From Pseudonocardia sp. (GTDB lineage Bacteria; Actinomycetota; Actinomycetes; Mycobacteriales; Pseudonocardiaceae), in NCBI GenBank assembly GCA_025869365.1, contig JAOZVV010000156.1, forward strand, positions 1-64,000: a DNA stretch of 64,000 nt. Reading direction: 5' to 3'. The notes under the pieces are model-generated. The model saw only the letters and a list, made by a program, of their open reading frames with translations, was not told the origin of the DNA and did not search any database. The position numbers and the translations under genes were made by a program. This document shows positions 1-8,380 of this stretch, one piece after another; position 1 is the first letter of the stretch, and each line of letters opens with the position of its first letter.

Positions 1-33
1 CCGGCAGCCCGCCGGAGCGTGAGAACCGAGCCT

Positions 34-1077
34 CTACCAAACCCGGGACTTGACAATGTGGCCTTGGGAGAGGAGGCCGCCGTGGGTGTTGATGGGGAGT
101 CCGCCGCCGGGTCGGATTCCTTTTTCTTGGATGAAGTCGGGGCTTTCGCCGCGGTCGCAGAAGCCGAGTTCTTCGAGTTGGCGTAGGACGATGAAGGTGA
201 AGCAGTCGTAGATTTCGGCGAAGTCGATGTCGTCGGTGGTGATGCCGGCGCGGTGGAGGATTCGTGGGCCGAGTTTGGTCATGCCCATGTTGAGGATGTC
301 GGGTCGGGAGGTCATGTCGTCGGGTGTGTCGGGGTGGCCTTCGCCGCCGTCGAGGATGATGACTTCGCGGTGGGCTTGGGCGCCGGTTCCGATGCGTTGG
401 ACGATGACGGCGGCGGCGCCGTCGGTTTCTTGGCAGATGTCGTAGAGTTTGAATGGGGTGAGGAGTTGTGGTGCGTTGTCGTATTGTTCGGCGGTGAGGG
501 GGCGGTCGCGGAAGTAGGCTTTGGTGTTGTTGTGGGCGTGGAGGCGGGTGGCGAGGGCGATTTCGCGCATTCCTGCGGGGTCGGCTTTGGTGTCGTGGAA
601 CCAGCGGTTGGCGTGGAGGGAGTACCAGTGCATGGGGACGGTGAAGCCGTAGGGGTATTCGAGGTGGGTCCGGAACCGGTGCGACGGCCAGACGTGGTTG
701 GTGCTGCGGCCGTCGGAGCCGGACAGCCTGCTCGGGCCGCTGAACTGTTTGCCCCCGACCACCACGAGCACGCGCTCGGCGAGTCCTGTCTCGACGGCCG
801 CGGCCGCGATCATCGCCCCCGCGACGGGGCTCGCCCCGCCCATCGCGTTGAGCGCGTGGAACCGCAGGTCCCGCACGCCGAGGGACATGATCACGTCCTC
901 GGCGACCGCGGTCTTCATCGGGATCACGACGCCGTCCAGGTCCGCGGGTGCGATGCCCGCGTCGGCACACGCCGCCGACGAGGCCTCCATCAACAGCTGG
1001 AGCTGCGTCGTGGGGGTGCCCCGGACGAAATCGGTCTCGCCGACCCCCGTGATCGCGGCGCGGCCCGTGGGGCTCAC
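34..1077 (-). CDS. thiolase-like / lipid-transfer acetyl-CoA acetyltransferase homologue, 3'-shortened
   Basis: Thiolase-superfamily protein of the SCP2-thiolase/lipid-transfer type, about 347 residues. The GTG start lies in a 4-base overlap (GTGA) with the stop of the upstream DUF35 gene, as is usual for this pair. The N-terminal AAITGVGETDF and the C-terminal INTHGGLLSQGH motifs are typical of the family. Homologues usually run some 30-40 residues past the NTHGG loop; here the reading frame ends only about a dozen residues later, so the 3' end looks lost. Codon use switches inside the gene. From about 55 to 660 nearly every Glu, Gln and Lys codon is GAA, CAA and AAA, whereas the 5' part and the rest of the window use GAG, CAG and AAG. 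Activity of the shortened protein is doubtful. Family identity is secure; the substrate is unknown. Confidence 0.8.
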   Translation of the reverse strand: MSPTGRAAITGVGETDFVRGTPTTQLQLLMEASSAACADAGIAPADLDGVVIPMKTAVAEDVIMSLGVRDLRFHALNAMGGASPVAGAMIAAAAVETGLAERVLVVVGGKQFSGPSRLSGSDGRSTNHVWPSHRFRTHLEYPYGFTVPMHWYSLHANRWFHDTKADPAGMREIALATRLHAHNNTKAYFRDRPLTAEQYDNAPQLLTPFKLYDICQETDGAAAVIVQRIGTGAQAHREVIILDGGEGHPDTPDDMTSRPDILNMGMTKLGPRILHRAGITTDDIDFAEIYDCFTFIVLRQLEELGFCDRGESPDFIQEKGIRPGGGLPINTHGGLLSQGHIVKSRVW

Positions 1078-1523
1078 CGGGTCGCCCCGGCGGCCGGCGT
1101 GAACGCGAGGAAGGTGCGTCCGGCGTCGTCCTCGAAGGCGACGCGAACGGCCGAGCCGCACCCGATCTCCGCGAGCGCCGCCGGATCGGCACCGGTCAGG
1201 TTGCCCATTAACCGCAGGCCGGCGAGATCGACCACGAGTACCGCGTACGGCACGTGTCGGGAGAAGTACGGGTCGAATCCGCGGTGGACGACCGTGAACG
1301 TGTAGACGACGGCGTCGTCGCCCTCCCCGGCCACCTCGGCCGGCTCGAACTCCGTCCCGTGGCAGGACAGGCAGAGCGGGCGCGGCGGCCACTGCCTCGT
1401 CCCGCACGCGGTGCAGGCGCGGACGACGATCCGGTGTCGGGCCAGACCCTCGAAGAAGTCCGCGAACATCGGATCGACCGGATCGGGCAGGGAACGGGTG
1501 ACGGTCGTGGTGGTACTGGACAT
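1074..1523 (-). CDS. DUF35 Zn-ribbon/OB-fold acyl-CoA-associated protein
   Basis: A 149-residue protein with an N-terminal helix (MFADFFEGLARHR), a rubredoxin-like zinc ribbon with two Cys-x-x-Cys knuckles (CTAC near residue 37, CLSC near 51) and a C-terminal OB fold. Members of this family bind thiolase-like partners and acyl-CoA, and are known from steroid side-chain and acyl-CoA degradation operons. The partner here is the overlapping thiolase-like gene downstream. A clear AGGAGG ribosome site precedes the ATG. Because the partner gene is damaged, the pair may no longer work together. Confidence 0.85.
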   Translation of the reverse strand: MSSTTTTVTRSLPDPVDPMFADFFEGLARHRIVVRACTACGTRQWPPRPLCLSCHGTEFEPAEVAGEGDDAVVYTFTVVHRGFDPYFSRHVPYAVLVVDLAGLRLMGNLTGADPAALAEIGCGSAVRVAFEDDAGRTFLAFTPAAGATR

Positions 1524-1594
1524 CGCGGAACCTCCTGATCAGGGACACAGCGGTCCTGGCCGGCGCGAACGCACCCGCCGATGTGCTCGGGTGG

Positions 1595-2842
1595 TCAGCC
1601 GAGGCGGCCGTACTGGGCCGTGAGCTGGGCCGTGTGAACCGGGCCGAGCCCGGCGTCGGCGAGGACCTCGGCGGTGTGCTCGCCCAGCCGCGGCGGCCGG
1701 GTGCGCAGCTCCCACGGTGTCGCGGAGAGGTGGTAGGGCGCGCCGGCGTAGGTCACCGTGGCGCCCGTGACCTCGTCGGCGAGGTCGGCGAACACCTGCC
1801 GGTCCTCGCGCAGGTGCGGATCGGACAGCAGGTCCCACGCGTCGTTGACCGGGGCCCACGGCAGCCGCCTGGCCTGCGCGCCGTGGAACACCTCGGCGGA
1901 GTCGAGCTCCCCGCAGAAGTGCTCGATGACCTCGACGACGTGGTCCATCCGTTCCGTGCGGTACTCCACGTCCCGGTACGCGGGGCCGTCCAGGTCGGCT
2001 GCCAGCCCCAGCGAGGCCATCCAGTCCACCAGCCCGCCGAACCGCATCGAGTCGTTCATGTAGAGGGTCAGGGCGACGACGTACTTGCCGTCGCGGCACC
2101 GGAACATCTGGCGTCGCGTCGTCGGGTCGGAGGAGGCGTGCCGGGCGGTGTGCCGGTGCACCTCCTTGTGCTGGAACGTCCAGAAGGGCACGCCCCACTC
2201 GTTCGACGTCGCGATCGCGTCGTGCACGGCCACGTCGACCCGTTGTCCGCCCTGTCCGCGATGACGGGCGGCGAGGGCCAACAGCACGCCGATCGCGGTC
2301 TTCACCCCCGCCATGTGCGCCGCCTGTCCACCCGAGGGTGCGCTCGGTACGGAGTCCCGACCGGGGAGGTCGTCGTACCCGCTCATCGCGGCGGTACCGC
2401 CGAGGGCGAGGTGGACGAGGTCCGAGCCCTGCAGGCCCGCCCACGGACCGTCCGCGCCGAACGGGGTCACCGTTGTGTGGATCAGCCGGGGATTCGCGGC
2501 CCGCAGGCGCTCCGCGGTGACACCGTGGGACTCGAGAGTCCCCGGGCCCAGACCATCGAGGACGACGTCGGCCCGGCGCGCGAGCGCGACCAGGGCGTCG
2601 GCCGCCTCGGGGACCCTCGGATCGAGGACGGCGGACCGCTTGTTGGCGTTGTAGGCCCAGAACCAGAGGCTCCGGTCCGGCCCGGCTCCGTCGAGGAAGG
2701 GGCCGACGGTCCGGCCCCGGGCGCCACCGTGCGGCTCCAGTTTGATGACCGTGGCGCCCAGGTCCGCCAGCAGCTTGCCGGTGAACTCGACCGCTCCGTC
2801 GCCGATCTCCAGGACCGTGACGCCGTCCAGCGCGCCCGTCAT
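1595..2842 (-). CDS. CaiB/BaiF family (class III) CoA-transferase
   Basis: A 415-residue class III CoA-transferase, the usual length of the family. The N-terminal GVTVLEIGDGAVEFTGKLLADLGA and the following IKLEPHGG resemble the CoA-binding start of CaiB/BaiF proteins, and the tail (LGEHTAEVLADAGL) matches the family's usual closing helix. Members move CoA from a donor thioester to a free carboxylic acid; the substrate cannot be read from sequence. The start codon overlaps the stop of the second CoA-transferase (ATGA), so the two are translationally coupled and may form a heteromer. The catalytic Asp region was not pinned down by eye. Confidence 0.85.
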   Translation of the reverse strand: MTGALDGVTVLEIGDGAVEFTGKLLADLGATVIKLEPHGGARGRTVGPFLDGAGPDRSLWFWAYNANKRSAVLDPRVPEAADALVALARRADVVLDGLGPGTLESHGVTAERLRAANPRLIHTTVTPFGADGPWAGLQGSDLVHLALGGTAAMSGYDDLPGRDSVPSAPSGGQAAHMAGVKTAIGVLLALAARHRGQGGQRVDVAVHDAIATSNEWGVPFWTFQHKEVHRHTARHASSDPTTRRQMFRCRDGKYVVALTLYMNDSMRFGGLVDWMASLGLAADLDGPAYRDVEYRTERMDHVVEVIEHFCGELDSAEVFHGAQARRLPWAPVNDAWDLLSDPHLREDRQVFADLADEVTGATVTYAGAPYHLSATPWELRTRPPRLGEHTAEVLADAGLGPVHTAQLTAQYGRLG

Positions 2843-4191
2843 GACGGCACCTCCGCCACGGCGGCGGGAGCGGCGGCCTCGAGGGAGGCGGTCTCGGCGT
2901 CGTCGTCGGGCCCCGGACGCTCCGGCGCGCGGACCACGTCCGCGTCGAGCAGGCTCGCGATCTCACGTGGCCCCAGGGAGAGCAGGTCGCGCAGCACGTG
3001 CTCGCTGTCCTTGCCCAGCGAGGGCCAGGTCGGGTGGAAGCGGAGCGGGGTCGCGGAGAGCAGGGCGGGGAAGGTCTCCCACCGGCGCTCACCGAGCAGC
3101 GGATGCTCCGCGGTCGCGAAGACACCGCGATGGTCGAGCTGCGGGTCCCGTTCGAGGATCTCGGAGAAGGACTGCAGCGCCCCCGCGGGCACGCCGGCGT
3201 CCTGGAGGCGTTCCATCACCGCGTACTTGTCCTGCGGCAGGGTCCACTCCGCGACCCGGCGGTCCAGCTCGTCCTGGTTGGCGACGCGCGCCGCCGCCGT
3301 CCCGAATCGTCTGGTCCGCGCCCAGTCGGGATCGCCGAGGGTGTGCACGAACGCCCGCCACTGAGCGTCGTCGAGCACGGTGATCGCGCAGTGGTCGAAG
3401 CGCCCGCCGCCCCGCGTCGGGTACAGGTTGTACGGGGCGCCGGTCTCCCCGCGCCCGCTCGTCGCCGAGCCGGGCCACGTGGCGCGGTTGCCCGGTGGGC
3501 CGTCCGGCCGGGTTCCCGGACCTGCCACCGACGCCGCGAGGAAGGACGAACCGCCCATGGACAGGCCGGTCTCGACCTGCGCCACGTCGACGTACTGGCC
3601 CTCGCCCGTCTCGTCGCGGTGGTGCAGCGCGGCGAGGAGCGCGACGGTGCTCATGTACCCGGCGGACAGGTCCATGTAGGAGAATCCCCAGCCCGCGGGA
3701 GGCGCGCCGGGGATTCCCGAGAGCGCGGTGATCCCGTTGAACGCCTGCGCGGTGGGGCCCCACGTGTCGTACGTGGTGTAGCGCCCGGAATGCCCGAATC
3801 CCGACAGGCTCAGGTAGATGATGTCCTCGCGCAGCTCGCGCAACCGGCCGTAGCCGAGCCCCCAGCGTTCCATGACGCCCGCGGAGAACGACTCCACCAC
3901 GAGATCGGCGGAACTGATCAGAGATTCGAGGAGTGCCCGCCCGCGCGGGTTTCGCGCGTTCACTGCAAAGGCTTTCTTCCCCGGATTGACGTAGTTGAAG
4001 AAGCACGCGCTGTCCGGCGTCTGCGGGGCGTCGACCGCCCACATGACGGCGCGCATCGGATCGGGGTGTTCGGGCCATTCGACCCGTATGACCTCGGCTC
4101 CTGCCGCGGCCAGCAGGGTGGTGATGGTGGGGCCCGCGACGCTCCAGCTGAAGTCGACGACGCGCAGGCCGGAAAGGGCGGAAGCAGACAC
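2839..4191 (-). CDS. CaiB/BaiF family CoA-transferase (first gene of operon)
   Basis: About 450 residues. The GTG start at 4191 is chosen because a GGAGG ribosome site sits seven bases upstream and the protein then opens with the family-typical LSGLRVVDFSWSVAGPTITTLLAAAGAEVIRVEW. A longer open frame upstream has no such support. It shares its fold with the next gene but is clearly divergent, as in acyl-CoA operons with two distinct CaiB-type subunits. It heads the minus-strand group with the second transferase, DUF35 and thiolase-like genes. A function in carboxylic-acid or steroid side-chain catabolism is inferred from this company. Direct repeats lie just upstream. Confidence 0.85.
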   Translation of the reverse strand: MSASALSGLRVVDFSWSVAGPTITTLLAAAGAEVIRVEWPEHPDPMRAVMWAVDAPQTPDSACFFNYVNPGKKAFAVNARNPRGRALLESLISSADLVVESFSAGVMERWGLGYGRLRELREDIIYLSLSGFGHSGRYTTYDTWGPTAQAFNGITALSGIPGAPPAGWGFSYMDLSAGYMSTVALLAALHHRDETGEGQYVDVAQVETGLSMGGSSFLAASVAGPGTRPDGPPGNRATWPGSATSGRGETGAPYNLYPTRGGGRFDHCAITVLDDAQWRAFVHTLGDPDWARTRRFGTAAARVANQDELDRRVAEWTLPQDKYAVMERLQDAGVPAGALQSFSEILERDPQLDHRGVFATAEHPLLGERRWETFPALLSATPLRFHPTWPSLGKDSEHVLRDLLSLGPREIASLLDADVVRAPERPGPDDDAETASLEAAAPAAVAEVPS

Positions 4192-4305
4192 GAAGAATCC
4201 TCCAGACCGCACGAACCGAGGCTGTGGTCCGGCGATTCTTCGTCCTGCCCGGGCGCCTCGTCGCGCTTTTTCGAGAGTAGCTCCGGCTGCACCGTGGGTA
4301 CAGTT

Positions 4306-4343
4306 CCGCCTACGCAAAGCAACGATTACCGCCTGCGCAAAGC
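4306..4343. promoter_or_regulatory. two 15-bp direct repeats upstream of the CoA-transferase operon
   Basis: The sequence CCGCCTACGCAAAGC (4306-4320) recurs as CCGCCTGCGCAAAGC (4329-4343), one mismatch, 23 bp start to start, close to two helical turns. The repeats lie in the gap between the upstream gene's stop and the CoA-transferase start, where the operon promoter is expected. They could be paired activator or repressor sites. No regulator is assigned. Confidence 0.4.
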
Positions 4344-4348
4344 TCCGC

Positions 4349-5143
4349 TCAGTCGCCGTTCTCCGACTCCTTCTCCTCGCCGCGGCGGCGGAAGAAGGTG
4401 AAGCCGGGGATGCCGTTGATGGCCTGCCGGACGTTCTTCAGCTCGTCCAGCAGGTCGTGCACGTCCGGTCCCACCCGGTCCAACGTGGCCAGGATCGGCA
4501 TGATGTCGGACTCCAGGTGCTCGGTCAGCTGCGGGAGCTGGTCGATCATCCGGATGGCGGCGTGCAGCTCCTGTTCGGAGAACTCGTCCACGAACTTCGT
4601 GGCCAGCGGCGCCGCGCGCTTCGCCAGCGGCGCGTAGGTGTCCAGCAGCTCGCTCGCGGTGGAGCTCATCCCGGCGGCCTCCTCGACGACGGCGCCCGCC
4701 CGGTCCGCCACGGCCGTCGCCTTCTCGATGACGCCCGACGCGTCCCCGGCCACCCCGCCCGCGGTGCCGATCACCGCCTTCGCCTCGGCGACCACCTCGG
4801 CCGCCCCGGCGACCACCTCGGCCGCGGTGCCCGCGACCCGGCCGGCGCGCCCGACCAGCCCGGCCGCCTCGTCGGCGACCAGGGAGGCGCGGGCGACTAG
4901 TCCCTCGGCCCGCTCCGCGACGCCCTCGACCCGGTCCAGCAGCGCCTCGACCCGCCCGGCGATGCCACCGATCCGGCCGACCAGGCCGGACACCTCGTCC
5001 AGGAGCGAGGTGGCGCGCTCCGGCAGCGAGGCCGCGACCCCCACGGCCTCCTCCGTCCAGCCGGCGAGCGCCCGGGCGCCGTCGACCGCCCCGGTGACGA
5101 GGTCTCCGGGACCGGGAACGGGCAGACCCGCGATGCGCAGCAT
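4349..5143 (-). CDS. helix-rich phasin-like protein of unknown function
   Basis: No enzyme motif is recognised. The central part (residues 30-170) is almost wholly Ala, Val, Gly, Glu and Arg in short amphipathic heptad-like blocks (VEGVAERAEGLV, AGTAAEVVAGAAEVVAEA), as in phasins, apolipoprotein-like or other surface-coating helices. The last 100 residues are more conserved-looking: FSEQELHAAIRMIDQLPQL, then a long helix and a basic RRR tail. The ATG at 5143 has a GAGAAG ribosome site; a GTG at 5185 in the same frame is the alternative. There is no signal peptide. A role on storage granules or lipid bodies is only a guess, prompted by the PHA synthase 9 kb away. Confidence 0.6.
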   Translation of the reverse strand: MLRIAGLPVPGPGDLVTGAVDGARALAGWTEEAVGVAASLPERATSLLDEVSGLVGRIGGIAGRVEALLDRVEGVAERAEGLVARASLVADEAAGLVGRAGRVAGTAAEVVAGAAEVVAEAKAVIGTAGGVAGDASGVIEKATAVADRAGAVVEEAAGMSSTASELLDTYAPLAKRAAPLATKFVDEFSEQELHAAIRMIDQLPQLTEHLESDIMPILATLDRVGPDVHDLLDELKNVRQAINGIPGFTFFRRRGEEKESENGD

Positions 5144-5349
5144 GGCGCCGATCTTCTCGTGTGCCGACCGGCACGGCGCGGTCACCGCCGCGGCGATCGG
5201 GGTTGCGGTCGGATAACGACCGCCGAGTACCGCCGAGATCCTTTGACCTCACCCGAACGGACCACCTACGTTCGGATGTCGTTGCCGGTCGCCGGCGCGA
5301 TGTGCCCCGGTCCGGCCGGTGTCGACGATGACATCCGGAGGGGGAGCCC

Positions 5350-6249
5350 ATGTCCGAGTACCGCTGGAGCCGACGGGAATTCTTCAAGCGAGCTGCGGTC
5401 GCGGGGGCGGTGGTCGTGGGTGGACCGGTGCTGCTGTCCGCGTGCACGTCCACCGGCGCGGGCGGCAACGTCCTGGAGACCGCGCGGAGCAGCGGCACGA
5501 TCAAGATCGGGATCGCCGGCGAGGAGCCCTACGGTTTCACGGACACGGCCGGGAAGGTCACGGGCGAGGCGCCCGAGATCGCCCGCGTGGTCCTGCAGGG
5601 GATCGGGATCGCGAACGTCACGGCCGAGCAGGTCGAGTTCGGACAGCTGATCCCCGCCCTGAACGCGAACCAGTACGACATGGTCTGCGCCGGCATGAAC
5701 ATCACGCCCCAGCGTTGCGGCCAGGCCACCTTCTCGATCCCGGACTACTCCGCGAAGACGGCGTTCCTGGTGCCCGCGGGCAACCCGCAGGGCATCACGT
5801 CCTTCGAGGACGTCGCCTCGAAGAACGCCCAGCTCGCGGTGCTGGGCTCGGCGGTCGAGCAGGGGTACGCGGAGAGCGCGGGGGTGCCCGCCGCGAACAT
5901 CCAGGTGCTCCCGGACCAGAATGCGCTGCTGCAGGCCGTCACCGCGGGCCGGGTCGCCGCGGCGGCCCTCACGGACATCTCGCTCAAGTGGCTGGTCAGC
6001 AAGAACCCGTCGGCCGGGGTGGAGGTCACGGCGAGCTTCGATCCGGTGGTGAACGGCAGCCCGGTCGTCTCGGCGGGCGGGTTCGTCTTCCGCAAGGCGG
6101 ACCAGCCGCTCGTCGACGCCTTCAACGGCGGGCTCACGACCCTGCACGGCAACGGCCAGTGGGTGCAGATCGCCCAGCCCTTCGGGTTCTCCCAGGCCAA
6201 CCTGCCGGCGCCGGACCTCACCACCGAGAAGCTCTGCACGGCGGCCTGA
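5350..6249 (+). CDS. ehuB: ABC transporter substrate-binding lipoprotein, EhuB type
   Basis: A 299-residue periplasmic-binding-protein family 3 member. The N-terminus carries a twin-arginine motif (SRREFFK) followed by a hydrophobic stretch and a lipobox ending LLSAC, so it is probably Tat-exported and lipid-anchored. The mature part begins IKIGIAGEEPYGFTD and ends with the family-typical APDLTTEKLC. With the permeases and ATPase behind it, it resembles the EhuABCD ectoine/hydroxyectoine importer; an amino-acid substrate is the alternative. The GGAGGGGGAG ribosome site just before the ATG fixes the start. It is the first gene of a four-gene plus-strand operon. Confidence 0.8.
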   Translation: MSEYRWSRREFFKRAAVAGAVVVGGPVLLSACTSTGAGGNVLETARSSGTIKIGIAGEEPYGFTDTAGKVTGEAPEIARVVLQGIGIANVTAEQVEFGQLIPALNANQYDMVCAGMNITPQRCGQATFSIPDYSAKTAFLVPAGNPQGITSFEDVASKNAQLAVLGSAVEQGYAESAGVPAANIQVLPDQNALLQAVTAGRVAAAALTDISLKWLVSKNPSAGVEVTASFDPVVNGSPVVSAGGFVFRKADQPLVDAFNGGLTTLHGNGQWVQIAQPFGFSQANLPAPDLTTEKLCTAA

Positions 6250-6256
6250 CGCGCAC

Positions 6257-6964
6257 GTGGAGAACCTCGGGACGTTCCTGTCCGTCCTCTCCGAGGGGCT
6301 GCCGGAGACCCTGACCGCGACGATCGGCGGCATCGCGCTCACGATCGTGCTGTCCCTGGTCGCCGGGCTCGCGCTCCTCTCGCCGTCGAAGACCGTCCGG
6401 GTGATCAGCCGGATCTACGTGGAGGGGCTGCGCGGCACGTCGGAGGTCGTGCAGCTGTTCTGGATCTTCTTCGTGCTGCCCGTGCTCGTCGGGTTCCAGA
6501 TCGTGCCGATCTGGGCAGGTGTGCTCGTGCTCGGCCTCAACCACGGCGCGTACGGGGCCGAGATCGTGCGTGGGGCCGTGCAGTCCGTGCCCCGCGCGCA
6601 GTACGAGGGGGCGATCGCGCTCGGGCTCTCGCCGGCCCAGCGGATGCGGCGGGTGATCCTGCCCCAGGCCGTCGTCGAGATGCTCCCGCCGTTCAACAAC
6701 CTGTTCATCCAGCTGCTCAAGAGCACCGCGATCCTGTCGTTCGTCTCGGTCAACGAGATCACCCGGCAGGCGCAGCAGGTCCTCGTCCCGAGGTTCAACC
6801 CGCAGGCGTTCGAGATCTTCATGCTGCTGCTGGTCATCTACCTGGTGCTGTCGCTGATCATCACCGCGGTGATGCGGTTCCTGGAGCGGGTGGCCGCGGC
6901 CCGGGTGGGGCGGCGGCCCTCGGCCGAGGCCCGCCGGCAGGCGGCCGGGGCGGGCGTCGCATGA
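6257..6964 (+). CDS. ehuC: ABC transporter permease, EhuC type
   Basis: A 235-residue HisM/GlnP-family inner-membrane permease. There are about five transmembrane segments, starting with GGIALTIVLSLVAGLALL. The cytoplasmic EAA loop (GAIALGLSPAQRMRRVILPQA) contacts the ATPase. The GTG start lies seven bases after the ehuB stop, and the 3' end overlaps ehuD by four bases. Resemblance to EhuC is strong along the full length. It forms a heterodimeric channel with the next gene product. Confidence 0.8.
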   Translation: MENLGTFLSVLSEGLPETLTATIGGIALTIVLSLVAGLALLSPSKTVRVISRIYVEGLRGTSEVVQLFWIFFVLPVLVGFQIVPIWAGVLVLGLNHGAYGAEIVRGAVQSVPRAQYEGAIALGLSPAQRMRRVILPQAVVEMLPPFNNLFIQLLKSTAILSFVSVNEITRQAQQVLVPRFNPQAFEIFMLLLVIYLVLSLIITAVMRFLERVAAARVGRRPSAEARRQAAGAGVA

Positions 6965-7614
6965 ACGTCTGGGACTGGAACTTCGCCGCGGAGATCCTCC
7001 CGGCCCTGTTGAACGGGCTGCGGGTCACCGTGATCGCGACGGTCCTCGGCTCGGTGATCGCCTTCGCGCTCGGGCTGGTGCTCGCGGTGCTCGGCCGCGG
7101 CCCGCGGCCGGTGCGGATCGTGGTCCGCGGCCTGGTGGAGTTCATCCGGAGCACGCCGCTGCTCGTCCAGATCTACTTCCTGTACTTCGTGCTGCCGGGC
7201 TTCGGGATCGTGCTCGGGGCGCTGACGATCGGCGTCCTGGCCCTCGGCGTGCACTACGCCACCTACACCTCGGAGGTCTACCGCGCGGGGATCGAGGCGG
7301 TGCCGCGCGGGCAGTGGGAGGCGGCGACCGCGCTCTCGCTCCCGCGGGGTCGGGTGTGGACCGGGGTGGTCCTGCCCCAGGCCATCCCGAGGGTGCTCCC
7401 GGCGCTCGGCAACTACGTCATCTCGATGTTCAAGGAGACCCCGCTGCTGATCGGCATCGGCGTCCTGGACATCGTCGGGCAGGCCCGTCAGGTCGGTGGC
7501 GAGAACTTCCGCTACGTCGAGGCCTACACGCTGGCCGGACTGCTGTTCCTGCTGCTCAGCTACCCCGCGGCGCTCGCCGTCCGCAGATTGGAGCGACGCC
7601 GTGCCGTCCGCTGA
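6961..7614 (+). CDS. ehuD: ABC transporter permease, EhuD type
   Basis: A 217-residue permease of the polar amino-acid/ectoine family. It opens with MNVWDWNFAAEILPALLNGL and has the EAA loop ATALSLPRGRVWTGVVLPQAIP. The ATG overlaps the ehuC stop (ATGA), giving coupled translation. It is about the usual EhuD length, and ends with ALAVRRLERRR, a short basic tail. The partner is EhuC. Confidence 0.8.
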   Translation: MNVWDWNFAAEILPALLNGLRVTVIATVLGSVIAFALGLVLAVLGRGPRPVRIVVRGLVEFIRSTPLLVQIYFLYFVLPGFGIVLGALTIGVLALGVHYATYTSEVYRAGIEAVPRGQWEAATALSLPRGRVWTGVVLPQAIPRVLPALGNYVISMFKETPLLIGIGVLDIVGQARQVGGENFRYVEAYTLAGLLFLLLSYPAALAVRRLERRRAVR

Positions 7615-8380
7615 ACCCATGATCGTCTTCGACGGTGTCGAGAAGCGGTTCGGGGACCACGTCGTCCTGAAGGAGCTGAGTTTCTCCGTCGCGCCCGGCG
7701 AGCACGTCACGCTCATCGGGCCGTCCGGCTCCGGCAAGACCACGATCCTGCGCCTGCTCATGACGTTGGAGAAGGTCGATGCCGGGACGATCTCGGTCGG
7801 CGGCCGCTACCTCTCGCACATCGAGCGGGGCGGCACGCTCGTACCGGCGGACGAGAAGCACTCCCGGGAGGTCCGCAAGAAGATCGGGATGGTGTTCCAG
7901 CAGTTCAACCTGTTCCCGAACATGACGGTGCGCGGCAACCTGATCGAGGCGCCGACCCGGGTGCTCGGGCTGTCGAAGGACGAGGCGAACGTGCGCGCGC
8001 AGGATCTGCTGGACCTGGTCGGGCTGGGGGAGAAGATCGACGCGCACCCGACACAGCTCTCCGGCGGTCAGCAGCAGCGGGTGGCGATCGCGCGGGCGCT
8101 GGCCATGCGCCCGGACGTCCTGCTGCTCGACGAGGTGACGTCCGCACTGGACCCCGAGCTCGTCGCGGGGGTGCTGAAGCTGTTGCGGGACATCGGGGAG
8201 AGCACGGACATCACGATCCTCTGCGTGACCCACGAGATGGGCTTCGCCCGGGACTTCTCGGACCGGGTGATGATGTTCGACGGCGGGCGCGTGATCGAGG
8301 ACGCCCCGCCCGGGAAGCTCTTCACCGACCCGGACCACCAGCGAACCCGGGACTTCCTGCAGGCCGTCCTGAACCACTGA
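7601..8380 (+). CDS. ehuA: ABC transporter ATP-binding protein, EhuA type
   Basis: A 259-residue import ATPase. Walker A is GPSGSGKTT, the signature LSGGQQQR, Walker B VLLLDEVTSALD, and the switch His lies in VTHEMG. The GTG at 7601, inside the ehuD 3' end, has a GGAG site eight bases upstream; an ATG at 7619 is possible but has no ribosome site. It energises the EhuCD permease. The gene ends directly against the stop of the convergent TetR gene. Confidence 0.82.
   Translation: MPSAEPMIVFDGVEKRFGDHVVLKELSFSVAPGEHVTLIGPSGSGKTTILRLLMTLEKVDAGTISVGGRYLSHIERGGTLVPADEKHSREVRKKIGMVFQQFNLFPNMTVRGNLIEAPTRVLGLSKDEANVRAQDLLDLVGLGEKIDAHPTQLSGGQQQRVAIARALAMRPDVLLLDEVTSALDPELVAGVLKLLRDIGESTDITILCVTHEMGFARDFSDRVMMFDGGRVIEDAPPGKLFTDPDHQRTRDFLQAVLNH

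Noticed and set aside
1-33. Possible insertion-sequence terminal repeat at the left edge
   Set aside because: The thiolase-like gene is cut short here, but 33 bases are too few to recognise an element end.
4192-4317. Longer N-terminus for the first CoA-transferase
   Set aside because: The extra 42 residues do not resemble the family, and the GTG at 4191 has a good GGAGG site.
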